The notes below the pieces were generated by a model, which saw only the letters and a program-made list of their open reading frames with translations, was not told where the DNA came from and made no database searches. Shown piece by piece: positions 10,697 through 19,930 of a stretch of DNA of 64,000 nucleotides. The stretch spans positions 248,001-312,000 of the forward strand of contig NZ_FXAY01000004.1 of the NCBI RefSeq assembly GCF_900177685.1, in the 5' to 3' direction. The stretch is from Agreia pratensis. GTDB taxonomy: Bacteria; Actinomycetota; Actinomycetes; Actinomycetales; Microbacteriaceae. How positions within the stretch are numbered: position 1 is the first letter of the stretch; the number at the start of each line of letters is the position of its first letter. The translations under genes were made by a program, and so were the position numbers.

Positions 10697-11626
10697 ATGA
10701 CCGGCTATATCTTCAGACGCGTTCTTCAAGCGATTCCTGTTTTCTTCGGAACCACTTTTCTCATCTACTTCATGGTGTTCGCCATGCCGGGGGATCCCGT
10801 ACTCGCTCTTTTCGGCGACAAGACACCCAGCCCCGCGGTGATCGAGCAGCTGCGACAGCAGTACCACCTCGATCAGCCCTTTATCGTTCAATACTTCATC
10901 TACATCGGGGGAATCTTCCGCGGCGATCTCGGAGTCTCCTTCTCAGGACAGCCGGTCGCGGACATCCTCGCCCGCACCTTCCCTGTGACTATCAGGCTGG
11001 CGATTCTGGCCCTCCTCTTCGAGACGGTTGCGGGAATCCTCGTCGGTCTCATCTCGGGTCTGCGCAAGGGCAAGCTCTTCGATGCAAGTGCCCTGACGAT
11101 CAGCCTCATCCTGATCTCGCTTCCGATCTTCGTCATCGCATTCGTCGCCCAGTTCGTGTTCGGTGTGCAGCTCGGATGGGCGCGCACGACGGTCGGGCCT
11201 GGAGCGCCGATCCAAGACCTGGTGCTTCCTGCCTTGGTGTTGGCGAGCATCAGCTTCGCCCAGATCGTTCGTTTGACTCGGTCATCGGTGATCGAGACCA
11301 GCGGACTCGACTTTGTTCGCACCGCCTATTCCAAGGGTCTGAGTCGCAAGCGCATCATTCCCGTGCACATCCTTCGCAACTCGCTGATCCCGGTGATCAC
11401 GTACCTTGCAACCGACTTCGGGGTCCTCCTCGTTGGCGCCACTGTCACAGAGGGTATTTTCAACGTTCCTGGAGTCGGAAACACGCTCTACCAGGCAATC
11501 ATTCGAGGTGAAGGGCCTACGGTCGTTTCGTTCGTCACCGTGATGGTTTTGCTCTACCTCGTCGTCAATCTGGTTGTAGACCTCTTGTACGGCCTACTCG
11601 ATCCAAGGATCCGTTTTGTCAAATAA
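10697..11626 (+). CDS. Peptide ABC transporter permease, DppB/OppB type
   Basis: This is a 309-residue inner-membrane permease of the BPD transport family. It begins with the typical MTGYIFRRVLQAIPVFFGTTFLIY and has about six membrane spans. The EAA loop that contacts the ATPase is SKGLSRKRIIPVHILRNSLIP near residues 211-230, and the C-terminus ends in the conserved LLYGLLDPRIR. It overlaps the start of the second permease gene by 11 bases, so the two are coupled. It forms the heterodimeric channel with the next gene product. Confidence 0.94.
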   Translation: MTGYIFRRVLQAIPVFFGTTFLIYFMVFAMPGDPVLALFGDKTPSPAVIEQLRQQYHLDQPFIVQYFIYIGGIFRGDLGVSFSGQPVADILARTFPVTIRLAILALLFETVAGILVGLISGLRKGKLFDASALTISLILISLPIFVIAFVAQFVFGVQLGWARTTVGPGAPIQDLVLPALVLASISFAQIVRLTRSSVIETSGLDFVRTAYSKGLSRKRIIPVHILRNSLIPVITYLATDFGVLLVGATVTEGIFNVPGVGNTLYQAIIRGEGPTVVSFVTVMVLLYLVVNLVVDLLYGLLDPRIRFVK

Positions 11627-12587
11627 CATCTCCGATTCCGGAAGCCCCATGCGGTCAGCCGGACACTTCGTCGCCCCGCTCGAGGAAACCCCGATTGCGG
11701 CTATCGATGATGTCAAGGTCGCCGAGAAGCCCAGCAACCTCTGGATCGATGCGTGGCGCGATGCGCGGCGTCGGCCGATCTTCTGGATCTCGGGTGGGCT
11801 GATCTTGCTCGTCCTTGTCGTCGCGCTCTTCCCGTGGATATTCACCCAAACTCCGCCCAACGATCAGTGCTTCCTCTCGAACAGCAACGGGGGGCCCGAC
11901 TCCGGTCACCCGTTGGGGTACACGAAGCTCGGATGCGATGTCTACTCGCGCATCATCAACGGCACCTCGACGTCGCTGTCTGTAGGCCTGCTCGTGATCG
12001 TCCTCACGACGGTCCTCGGTGTCTTCTTCGGCGCCTTTGCTGGTTTCTACGGTGGCTGGGTCGACGCGACTCTCTCCCGCCTGGGTGACATCTTCTTCTC
12101 GATTCCCTACATCCTCGCGGCGGTCGTGATCATGTCGGTGCTGTCGCAGTACCGCAGTATCTGGACGATCTCACTGGCGATCGGACTCTTCGCCTGGCCT
12201 TCGACGGCTCGGGTGCTGAGAGCCGAAATCCTGAGGGTGAAACAGGCTGACTACATCACGGCGTCGGAAGCCCTCGGCGTCTCCAAGCTCAAGATCCTGT
12301 TCCGGCATGTGCTGCCGAACTCCATCGCTCCGGTCATCGCGATTACGACGATCTCGCTTGCCGGCGCCATCGTCGCCGAGGCGACCCTGTCGTTCCTCGG
12401 TGTGGGCCTCGGCAGTGACGTCATGTCGTGGGGCAACGACATCAACCGTGCCCAGAGCGATCTGCGAACGAACCCCATGACCCTGATCTACCCGTCGGCC
12501 GCCCTGTCGATCACCGTGTTCAGCTTCATCCTCTTGGGTGAAGTCGTGCGAGACGCACTCGACCCGAAAGCGAGGGCACTCCGTTGA
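11616..12587 (+). CDS. Peptide ABC transporter permease, DppC/OppC type
   Basis: This 323-residue permease pairs with the DppB-like protein. It has the DppC N-terminal extension before the first span (DAWRDARRRPIFWISG), a periplasmic loop with CDVYSRIINGTSTSLSVG, the EAA loop around ASEALGVSKLKILFRHVLPN, and EATLSFLGVGLGSDVMSWG. The start is probably TTG 11616 inside the upstream gene; ATG 11649 is an alternative. Its stop overlaps the TTG start of the ATPase gene by four bases. Confidence 0.93.
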   Translation: MSNNISDSGSPMRSAGHFVAPLEETPIAAIDDVKVAEKPSNLWIDAWRDARRRPIFWISGGLILLVLVVALFPWIFTQTPPNDQCFLSNSNGGPDSGHPLGYTKLGCDVYSRIINGTSTSLSVGLLVIVLTTVLGVFFGAFAGFYGGWVDATLSRLGDIFFSIPYILAAVVIMSVLSQYRSIWTISLAIGLFAWPSTARVLRAEILRVKQADYITASEALGVSKLKILFRHVLPNSIAPVIAITTISLAGAIVAEATLSFLGVGLGSDVMSWGNDINRAQSDLRTNPMTLIYPSAALSITVFSFILLGEVVRDALDPKARALR

Positions 12588-14335
12588 GCGCCACAGATGC
12601 AACTCCCGCGAAGTCGGCAGAGACACCCCTTCTCGAGATCAAGAATCTGCAGGTGGGATTCCAGACTCAACGGGGCATGGTCACCGCCGTCAACGGTGTG
12701 AATATCACGCTCATGCCGGGCAAGACGCTTGCCATCGTGGGCGAGTCTGGCTCCGGCAAATCGACCACCGCGCACGCCATCATCAATCTCCTCCCGGGGT
12801 CCGGGCGAATCACGGGGGGCGAGGTCCTTTTCGAGGGCCGCAACATCGCCGCTCTCGATGAGGGCCAGATGGAGAAGATTCGCGGTCGCATGATCGGTTT
12901 TGTTCCTCAAGACCCGATGTCGAATCTCAACCCCGTCTGGAGCGTCGGTTTCCAGGTCGAGGAAGCGATCCGGGCGAATGGAATCGCGACGGGCAAGCAA
13001 GACGTCAAGAAGCGTGCGATCCAGGTGCTTTCCGAGGCCGGGCTGTCGGATGCCGACAAGCGGCTCAAGCAGTTTCCGCACCAGTTCTCCGGAGGCATGC
13101 GTCAGCGTGTTCTCATCGGAATGGGGCTGAGTTCCAACCCGAAGCTGCTTATTGCGGATGAGCCCACCTCAGCGCTCGACGTCACCGTGCAGCGACGCAT
13201 CCTCGACCACCTCGAGAAGCTCACGAGGGAGTCGGGCACCGCTTTGGTATTCATCACGCACGACCTGGGGCTCGCTGCCGAGCGCGCAGAGCAGCTCGTC
13301 GTTATGTACAAGGGCAAGGTCGTCGAGTCCGGTCCGTCTCGTGAGATCCTCCAGAACCCGGTGCATCCTTACACTCAGCGTCTCGTCGCCGCAGCGCCGA
13401 GCCTGGCATCACGCCGCATCCAGTCAGCATCGAAGCCACTCGAAGACCTCGGCTACGAGGCTACGAGGGTGACCGAAGGTGTCGACCTGATCGCTGCTGC
13501 AGAGTCGAGGGTCGATGCCCATGCGGCGGCGGCCACGGCGCCTATCGCCATCGCTGTCAAAGATCTCTCCAAGGTCTACAAGATTCGCGGCGGCAAGGGA
13601 TCGGCTTCGACCCTGAATGCGGTCGACGGTGTCAGCTTCGAGATCCCACGGGGCACAACGATGGCGCTGGTGGGGGAGTCCGGTTCAGGAAAGTCCACCG
13701 TCGCCAAGCTGCTGTTGCGTCTCGAAGACTCGACCAGCGGTGAGATCCGTATCGATGGAACCGACACGGCTCCGCTGAAGGGCAAGAGCCTTCTCGCTCT
13801 CCGCCGCAAGATGCAGCCGGTCTTCCAAGACCCCTATGGCTCGCTCGATCCTCTTCGAAACATCGGCAACACCATCGCCGAGCCTCTCGGGGTCTTCAAC
13901 GTAGGTGACAAGAAGAGCCGTCGGGCCCGCGTCGACGAACTGCTCGACCAGGTCGCGCTGCCCAAGTCGCTGGTCACGCGCTACCCGAACGAGCTGTCGG
14001 GAGGCCAGCGCCAGCGTGTGGCCATCGCGCGAGCTCTGGCGCTGAAACCCGAGATCGTCATTCTCGACGAGGCGGTGTCGGCGCTCGACGTGCTCGTGCA
14101 AGCTCAAATCTTGCAGCTGCTGAGTGACTTGCAGGCAGAGTTGGGGCTCACCTACCTCTTCATCACGCACGACCTGGCGGTGGTCAGAGTGATCGCCGAC
14201 AACGTCAGTGTGATGAAGTCGGGGCGCATCGTCGAGGCCGCTACAACAGATGAGGTGTTCGGAAACCCGCGCGAGGAATATACTAAAGAGTTGCTTGATG
14301 CCATTCCCGGGGCCAACATACCCCTGGGCGTCTAG
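12584..14335 (+). CDS. Peptide ABC transporter, fused DppD-DppF dual ATPase
   Basis: One 583-residue polypeptide carries both ATP-binding halves that are separate proteins in Dpp/Opp systems of enteric bacteria. Domain 1 (about residues 10-270) has Walker A GESGSGKST near residue 52, the signature FSGGMRQRV and Walker B LLIADEPTSALD. Domain 2 (about 325-575) has a second GESGSGKST near residue 363, LSGGQRQRV and VILDEAVSALD; the usual DEPVS appears here as DEAVS. Both halves have the oligopeptide-type C-terminal segment (NPVHPYTQRLV in domain 1). It starts at TTG 12584, overlapping dppC by four bases. Fused forms are common in Actinobacteria. Confidence 0.94.
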   Translation: MSATDATPAKSAETPLLEIKNLQVGFQTQRGMVTAVNGVNITLMPGKTLAIVGESGSGKSTTAHAIINLLPGSGRITGGEVLFEGRNIAALDEGQMEKIRGRMIGFVPQDPMSNLNPVWSVGFQVEEAIRANGIATGKQDVKKRAIQVLSEAGLSDADKRLKQFPHQFSGGMRQRVLIGMGLSSNPKLLIADEPTSALDVTVQRRILDHLEKLTRESGTALVFITHDLGLAAERAEQLVVMYKGKVVESGPSREILQNPVHPYTQRLVAAAPSLASRRIQSASKPLEDLGYEATRVTEGVDLIAAAESRVDAHAAAATAPIAIAVKDLSKVYKIRGGKGSASTLNAVDGVSFEIPRGTTMALVGESGSGKSTVAKLLLRLEDSTSGEIRIDGTDTAPLKGKSLLALRRKMQPVFQDPYGSLDPLRNIGNTIAEPLGVFNVGDKKSRRARVDELLDQVALPKSLVTRYPNELSGGQRQRVAIARALALKPEIVILDEAVSALDVLVQAQILQLLSDLQAELGLTYLFITHDLAVVRVIADNVSVMKSGRIVEAATTDEVFGNPREEYTKELLDAIPGANIPLGV

Positions 14336-14421
14336 CCGTTCAGGGCGTTGTCGCCCGATATCCCACGCTAATAAGAGCCCGTCGAGATTCGGGTTCATCC
14401 CGATCCTCAAGGACTTTCTCC

Positions 14422-16350
14422 ATGGCTGAAGCCACCCGCGCCGATCTGCGCAACGTCGCAATCGTCGCTCACGTCGACCACGGCAAGACAACCCTCGTCG
14501 ACGCCATGCTCAAGCAGACCAACTCGTTCGATGCCCACTTCGAGGGCGACGACCGAATGATGGACTCGAACGACCTCGAGCGCGAAAAGGGCATTACGAT
14601 CCTCGCGAAGAACACCGCTGTCACGTACAACGGTATTCACGCAGCCGAGCACGGTGCCGGCGGACCCATCGTCATCAACGTGATCGACACCCCGGGTCAC
14701 GCCGACTTCGGTGGCGAGGTCGAGCGCGGCCTCTCCATGGTCGACGGAGTCGTTCTGCTCGTTGACGCCAGTGAGGGTCCGCTGCCGCAGACCCGTTTCG
14801 TGCTGCGCAAGGCCCTCGAGGCCAAGCTTCCCGTGATTCTGCTCGTCAACAAGACCGACCGCCCCGATGCGCGCATCGACGAGGTCGTCGCCGAGAGCCA
14901 GGACCTGCTCCTGGGCCTCGCGAGCGACATGGCAGACGACGTTCCCGACCTCGACCTCGACGCCATCCTCGACGTTCCTGTCGTCTACGCCTCGGGCCGC
15001 AACGGTGCCGCGTCGATCAACAAGCCGGCGAACGGCGAGCTGCCCGACAACGACGACCTCGAGCCGCTGTTCGAGGCCATCCTCACCCACGTGCCGGCCC
15101 CGAAGTACGACGACGAGCACCCGCTGCAGGCGCACGTCACCAACCTCGACGCATCGCCGTTCCTCGGCCGTCTCGCTCTGCTGCGTATCTTCAACGGAAA
15201 CATCAAGAAGGGCCAGCAGGTCGCCTGGGTTCGTCACGACGGCTCCGTGCAGAACGTGAAGCTCACCGAGCTCCTGATGACCAAGGCGCTCACGCGTTAC
15301 CCTGTCGACAGCGCCGGCCCCGGTGACATCGTCGCCGTCGCCGGCATCGAGGAGATCACCATCGGTGAGACCCTCGCCGACCCCGACGATGTTCGCCCGC
15401 TGCCGACCATCACGGTCGACGACCCGGCCATCTCCATGACCATCGGAACCAACACCTCGCCGCTCGTCGGCAAGGTCAAGGGCCACAAGCTCACCGCCCG
15501 CATGGTTAAGGACCGTCTCGACCGCGAGCTCGTCGGTAACGTCTCGCTCAAGATCGTCGACATCGGAAACCCCGCAGCCTGGGAGGTGCAGGGTCGTGGA
15601 GAACTCGCCCTCGCCATCCTGGTCGAGCAGATGCGTCGCGAAGGCTACGAGCTCACCGTCGGCAAGCCGCAGGTCGTCACCAAGCAGGTTGACGGCAAGA
15701 CCTACGAGCCGATGGAGCACCTCACCATCGACGCTCCGGAGGAGTACCTCGGCGCCATCACGCAGCTGCTCGCCGCGCGCAAGGGCGTCATGGACGGCAT
15801 GTCCAACCACGGCACCGGCTGGGTGCGCATGGAGTTCATCGTGCCGTCGCGTGGCCTGATCGGCTTCCGCACCGAGTTCCTCACCACCACCCGCGGCACC
15901 GGAATCGCCAACGCGATCTCGCACGGCTACGGCCCCTGGACCGGACCGATCGTCACGCGTAACAACGGCTCGATCGTGGCCGACCGTTCGGGTGTCGTTA
16001 CTCCCTTCTCCATCGTCAACCTGCAGGAGCGCATGAGCTTCTTCGTGGAGCCGACGCAGGAGGTCTACGAGGGTATGGTCATCGGCGAGAACTCGCGCGC
16101 CGACGACATGGACGTGAACATCACGAAAGAGAAGCAGCTCACCAACATGCGCCAGTCGACGTCTGACACGTTCGAGCGCATGACCCCGTCGCGCAAGCTG
16201 ACGCTGGAGGAGAGCCTCGAGTTCGCCCGTGAAGACGAGTGCGTCGAGGTCACCCCCGAGTTCGTGCGCATCCGCAAGGTCGAGCTCGACTCGAACGCCC
16301 GTGCTCGTGCCACGGCGAACCTGAAGCGCGCCAACCAGGGCAAGAACTAG
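14422..16350 (+). CDS. typA: Ribosome-associated GTPase TypA/BipA
   Basis: BipA is a translational GTPase of the EF-G family that acts on the ribosome in assembly and stress adaptation. The protein has 642 residues. The G domain shows G1 [12 protein letters not shown] near residue 17, G3 [14 protein letters not shown] and G4 NKTDRPDAR. Domains II and III and the BipA-specific C-terminal domain follow ([15 protein letters not shown] and [23 protein letters not shown]). AAGGA precedes the start. The gene is monocistronic, ending at a strong bidirectional terminator shared with the convergent efe operon. Confidence 0.97.
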   Translation: MAEATRADLRNVAIVAHVDHGKTTLVDAMLKQTNSFDAHFEGDDRMMDSNDLEREKGITILAKNTAVTYNGIHAAEHGAGGPIVINVIDTPGHADFGGEVERGLSMVDGVVLLVDASEGPLPQTRFVLRKALEAKLPVILLVNKTDRPDARIDEVVAESQDLLLGLASDMADDVPDLDLDAILDVPVVYASGRNGAASINKPANGELPDNDDLEPLFEAILTHVPAPKYDDEHPLQAHVTNLDASPFLGRLALLRIFNGNIKKGQQVAWVRHDGSVQNVKLTELLMTKALTRYPVDSAGPGDIVAVAGIEEITIGETLADPDDVRPLPTITVDDPAISMTIGTNTSPLVGKVKGHKLTARMVKDRLDRELVGNVSLKIVDIGNPAAWEVQGRGELALAILVEQMRREGYELTVGKPQVVTKQVDGKTYEPMEHLTIDAPEEYLGAITQLLAARKGVMDGMSNHGTGWVRMEFIVPSRGLIGFRTEFLTTTRGTGIANAISHGYGPWTGPIVTRNNGSIVADRSGVVTPFSIVNLQERMSFFVEPTQEVYEGMVIGENSRADDMDVNITKEKQLTNMRQSTSDTFERMTPSRKLTLEESLEFAREDECVEVTPEFVRIRKVELDSNARARATANLKRANQGKN

Positions 16351-16360
16351 TCATACAAGA

Positions 16361-16403
16361 ACGAAGCGGGGCAACAGAGTTCGACTCTGTTGCCCCGCTT
16401 CGT
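16361..16403. terminator. Bidirectional intrinsic terminator between typA and efeB
   Basis: ACGAAGCGGGGCAACAGAGT (16361-16380), loop TCG, and its exact reverse complement (16384-16403) form a 20-bp perfect stem closed by a UUCG-like turn. It sits between two convergent genes, with GTTGTTGTG following on the plus strand. Confidence 0.85.
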
Positions 16404-16431
16404 TGTTGTGCGCGCGTGGCACGAAGCTCGT

Positions 16432-17745
16432 CTAGACGAACAGCGCAGCTCCGACGTATGAGCCCTGTTTGGCTCCGGCCGGAACAGCGAACAATCCCGA
16501 CCCCACGTGCCTGATGTACTCGTTCATCAGATCGTTCTTCGCCAGGTTCATCTGAATATCGATGAACTGGGCGGGGGAGCGCTGGTAGCTGATGAAGAAC
16601 AGACCGGCCTCGAGACGCCCGAGACTATCGTTGCCGTCGACGAAGTTGTAGCCGCGTCGCAGAATCTCGGTACCCGCGTTCGACTCCGGATGCGCGAGAC
16701 GCACGTGCGAATCGGCGTCGATGAGCGGCTTGTCGGCCCGGCCGAGCACGGCGAAGTCGGGGGCGGTGAATTCGGTGCCTCCCGACAGCGGCGAGCCTTC
16801 GCCCTTTGTGCGGCCGATGATCCGCTCCTGCTCGCTGAGCGCCGTTCTGTCCCATGTCTCGATGGTCATGCGGATGCGTCGGGCGACCATATAGGAACCT
16901 CCCGCGAGCCAGGAGGGTGTGGCCGAGGCGGGAACCCACACGGAGTTCATGACCTTGCCGAGTTGCTCGGCCTTGATGTTCGCTGTTCCGTCTTTGAATC
17001 CGAAAAGGTTGCGTGGTGTGACCTGGGAGGTGCTGGTCGATGACGTTCGCCCGAACCCGAGCTGCGACCAGCGCAGGCTGGCACGGCCGAACGCGATGCG
17101 CGACAGGTTGCGGATCGCGTGCACGGCGATCTGGGGATCGTCGGAACAGGCCTGGATGCAGAGGTCTCCGCCCGTTCTCTGGGGATCGAGATCGTCGGCG
17201 GGAAAATGCGGAAGCTCGCGCAGTTCGGCGGGCTGCTGGGAGGCGATACCGAAGCGATCGGCTCCTGACGCGTCGACGAACAGACTCGGGCCGAAGCCGA
17301 AGGTGATGGTCAGGCCACCGGTGGGCAGGTCGAGCGCCTCGCCGGTGTCTTCTGGCGGAGCGTCGTACGGGCCGTCGACCGCGCCGAACTCTCCTACGGG
17401 CTTGCCCTGGCACATCAGTGCCGCCGCGGAGCTCCAGTCCTGCAGGAGCTCGATGAGATCGGCTCTCGAGGCTGTCGACGACATGTCGAAAGCGGCAAAG
17501 TGAAGGCGGTCTTGGGCAGGGGTGACGATGCCGGACTGATGAGTGCCGTGGAACGGGTAGCTGGCGTTGCTCGTAGTGGACCCGCTCGTCGACATGGAGT
17601 CGGCAGCGGCGAGCACTCCGCGGTCGCCCACGACGCCGACACCCAAGCCCACCACACCGGCCCCGGCCAGCCCGAGCAGTCCTCGTCGTGAGAGCTTCTG
17701 CGGGGTGGCCGGGGCTTTCTCCTCGGCGGAGTGTTCGTCGGTCAT
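16432..17745 (-). CDS. efeB: EfeB-type DyP peroxidase, Tat-exported
   Basis: EfeB is a haem-containing dye-decolourising peroxidase exported folded by the Tat system; it cooperates with EfeO/EfeU in iron acquisition. The N-terminus holds the twin-arginine motif SRRGLLGLAG followed by a hydrophobic stretch and an AxA-like site. The DyP signature GFKDGTANI lies in the middle, and a region with GGSYMVARRIRM provides the distal arginine segment. The proximal haem His lies in the C-terminal half (candidates around DADSHVRLAHPESN). The protein has 437 residues, typical for EfeB. It is the last gene of efeU-efeO-efeB, 6 bases after efeO, and ends at the bidirectional terminator. Confidence 0.94.
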   Translation of the reverse strand: MTDEHSAEEKAPATPQKLSRRGLLGLAGAGVVGLGVGVVGDRGVLAAADSMSTSGSTTSNASYPFHGTHQSGIVTPAQDRLHFAAFDMSSTASRADLIELLQDWSSAAALMCQGKPVGEFGAVDGPYDAPPEDTGEALDLPTGGLTITFGFGPSLFVDASGADRFGIASQQPAELRELPHFPADDLDPQRTGGDLCIQACSDDPQIAVHAIRNLSRIAFGRASLRWSQLGFGRTSSTSTSQVTPRNLFGFKDGTANIKAEQLGKVMNSVWVPASATPSWLAGGSYMVARRIRMTIETWDRTALSEQERIIGRTKGEGSPLSGGTEFTAPDFAVLGRADKPLIDADSHVRLAHPESNAGTEILRRGYNFVDGNDSLGRLEAGLFFISYQRSPAQFIDIQMNLAKNDLMNEYIRHVGSGLFAVPAGAKQGSYVGAALFV

Positions 17746-17751
17746 CGTCTG

Positions 17752-18930
17752 TTACGCGACGAGAGTAGCGGTGAGCTTGCTGAGCGGCTCGCTCAGGGCG
17801 TTGACGCCGTCGGCGAGCTCTTTGACCTGCGCCTGCGTGAGCTCGTTGTAGTAGACGAAGCCACTGTCGAGGCTGCCATACGAAGCGAGCTGCTTCTCAA
17901 GGTCGCCGAAGCGTGTATCGAGTGTCTTCACGAGCTCGGGGTCTTTCGCCTCCACGATGTCGCGAACGCCTTCATAGGCGACGCGGGCTCCTTCGAGGTT
18001 GGCCTGGAAATCCCACAGATCGGTGTGAGACCAGATCTCCTCTTCGCCCGTGATCTTGCCGCTGGCCACCTCTTCGAGAAGGCCGATCGCTCCGTTCGAG
18101 ATGGCGTCGATCGACACGGTGTAGTCGCTCGCGTGAACGGCGTCGTAGAGCTGCTGCGTGTTCTCGGCGAGCTTGTCTGCGTAGTACGTGCGCTGGTCGG
18201 GGGTGAGGGCTACATAATCGACGCCTCCGTTCTCGGCGGCCGCCGGCGGAAAGAGATCTTTCTCTATACGGTGCCAGCCGGTCCATTCCTTGTCGGGCGC
18301 GACGTCGGCCTCACGGAAGTCGATCTCGGGGTCGAGGTCGCCGAACGACTCCGCGACCGGCTCGATTCGCTCGTAATTGGCGCGAGCCGTGGCATAGCTT
18401 GCGCGGGCGGTCTCGTCATCGCCGGACTTGTAGGCGGCGAGGAACGCGTCGGTTCCCGTCACCAGCTGGGCGACCTGGTCTTTGACGTAAGCCACGTAGT
18501 TGGTGGCTGCGGCGTCGACCTGCTCCTGCTCGTCGCCAGCAAGCTTGACTTTGTCGCCTGTCACAGAGAAGGCGGCATTTCCGACGCCGTCTCCGACCAT
18601 TCCCGGCTTGCAGACGGTGAAGTAGTCGCCCGGCTGAGCCTGCACGACGAGGTCACGTGAGATGCCGGGTCCGACGTTCTCGACCTCGCCGATGATGCGC
18701 AGCCCGTCGTCGGCGAGCAGGTAGAACTCGGTGACCTTGTCGCCGGAGTTCGTGACCTTGAAGCGCAGAGTCCCGCTCGACGCGCTGTTCGTGCTGACCG
18801 AGCACGCGTCGGCGCTGGAGTCGACCGCGATGGCCGAGGCATCCGACGACGTGGCGTTCGGAACGCATCCGGTGAGTGCCAGCAGAGTCGCTGCGGCGCC
18901 GATCGTCGTGATTACTGCTCTGGCTTTCAC
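17752..18930 (-). CDS. efeO: EfeO iron-uptake lipoprotein (cupredoxin + M75/imelysin)
   Basis: EfeO is the extracytoplasmic iron-binding component of the EfeUOB system. It starts with a lipoprotein signal (lipobox LTGC). An N-terminal cupredoxin-like domain (about residues 40-125, with TLRFKVTNSGDKVTEFYLL) is followed by the helical M75 peptidase-like domain. The imelysin metal motif HxxE appears as GWHRIEKDLFPP at about residues 215-226. The length of 392 residues is normal. It overlaps efeU by four bases (GTGA), with AAGGAGC within the efeU tail as its ribosome site. Confidence 0.95.
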   Translation of the reverse strand: MKARAVITTIGAAATLLALTGCVPNATSSDASAIAVDSSADACSVSTNSASSGTLRFKVTNSGDKVTEFYLLADDGLRIIGEVENVGPGISRDLVVQAQPGDYFTVCKPGMVGDGVGNAAFSVTGDKVKLAGDEQEQVDAAATNYVAYVKDQVAQLVTGTDAFLAAYKSGDDETARASYATARANYERIEPVAESFGDLDPEIDFREADVAPDKEWTGWHRIEKDLFPPAAAENGGVDYVALTPDQRTYYADKLAENTQQLYDAVHASDYTVSIDAISNGAIGLLEEVASGKITGEEEIWSHTDLWDFQANLEGARVAYEGVRDIVEAKDPELVKTLDTRFGDLEKQLASYGSLDSGFVYYNELTQAQVKELADGVNALSEPLSKLTATLVA

Positions 18931-19796
18931 CGGGCTCCTTGGGGGGTTGAACGTGCTGTGTTGCTGTCAGACGTGCGTGTCTGGGGGGAGGGCGCCTTTC
19001 GGACGACGGCGCGGAGGAAGATGACCATCGTCGGAACGACGTACAGCGTCCACGCCGCCGCTTCGAGCCAGGTCGTGGCCGGCGAGAAGTTGACGGTGCC
19101 CTTCAGGAGAGTTCCGTACCAGCTGTCGGGCGGAACAGCGGCCGAGACATCGAATGCGAGGGCGTTCAAGCCGGGCAGGATTCCTGCTTCTTGCAGATCA
19201 TGAACGCCATACGACAGCACCCCGGCCGCCACGACGATGAGGAACGCGCCCGACCAGGCGAAGAACTTCGCGAGGTTGATGCGCACCAGTCCGCGATTGA
19301 TGAGCCACCCGAGTATCACGGCGACGATGATGCCGAGGGCAGCTCCCACCAACGGCAGTGTGGTCGAGCCTGTGGCCTGCACCGCGGCCCAGATGAACAG
19401 AGCGGTCTCGATTCCTTCGCGACCCACGGCCAGGAAAGCGACGAGGACGAGGCCCCATCCAGCGCCGGCGAGATGCTGATCGACGTCGTTCTGCAGGTGA
19501 TGCTTGAGGTTCTTCGACGTGCGGAGCATCCAGAAGACCATCCACGTGACGAAGATCGTGGCGACGATCGAGAGCGATCCACCGATCGCCTCCTGAGCCT
19601 CGAATGACAGACCATAGGTGCCGAAGGTCAAGATCGCGCCGAGTGACAACGAGACCAGAATTGCGAGGCCGACGCCGAGCCAGATGCGCTTCAGAACATC
19701 GGGGCGCTTGATCTTGACGACATAAGCGATGAGGATTCCGACGACGAGAGCTGCTTCGAGTCCTTCGCGCAGGCCGATGAGAAAGTTCGCGAGCAC
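18927..19796 (-). CDS. efeU: EfeU/FTR1-family iron permease
   Basis: EfeU is the high-affinity iron permease of the FTR1/OFeT family. Both REXXE iron-coordination motifs are visible: REGLE at residues 10-14 in the first helix and REGIE near the middle. About seven membrane spans are present over 289 residues. I start at GTG 19796 (protein VLANFLIGLREGLE). The longer open frame reaching 20039 crosses the promoter, the iron box and the end of the next gene and is not credible. GAAGG lies nine bases upstream. It is the first gene of the operon and lies 76 bases downstream of the palindromic iron box. Confidence 0.95.
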   Translation of the reverse strand: MLANFLIGLREGLEAALVVGILIAYVVKIKRPDVLKRIWLGVGLAILVSLSLGAILTFGTYGLSFEAQEAIGGSLSIVATIFVTWMVFWMLRTSKNLKHHLQNDVDQHLAGAGWGLVLVAFLAVGREGIETALFIWAAVQATGSTTLPLVGAALGIIVAVILGWLINRGLVRINLAKFFAWSGAFLIVVAAGVLSYGVHDLQEAGILPGLNALAFDVSAAVPPDSWYGTLLKGTVNFSPATTWLEAAAWTLYVVPTMVIFLRAVVRKAPSPQTRTSDSNTARSTPQGAR

Positions 19797-19871
19797 GGGT
19801 GAGGGCCTTCGGGTGAGGCGGCGCGGAATGGCGCCGGGGCAGAGAGGCGGCCCACACTGGTCGTCTCGTAT

Positions 19872-19897
19872 ATTCGGTAAGGCTTGCCTTACCGAAT
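19872..19897. promoter_or_regulatory. Palindromic DtxR/IdeR-type iron box upstream of efeU
   Basis: ATTCGGTAAGGC (19872-19883), spacer TT, then GCCTTACCGAAT (19886-19897) form a perfect 12-bp inverted repeat. Aligned to TTAGGTTAGGCTAACCTAA the core matches 14 of 19 positions. On the minus strand the repeat covers the expected -35 to -10 interval (ATATAC adjoins it), so bound repressor would block efeUOB transcription when iron is plentiful. Confidence 0.78.
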
Positions 19898-19930
19898 CTG
19901 ACTGTAACCCAGCGGTGTCGTCGTGTCCAG

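Noticed and set aside
14343-14356. GGGCG-TTGT-CGCCC hairpin after the dual ATPase gene as a terminator
   Set aside because: The stem is only 5 bp with no U-tract, and is too weak to call.
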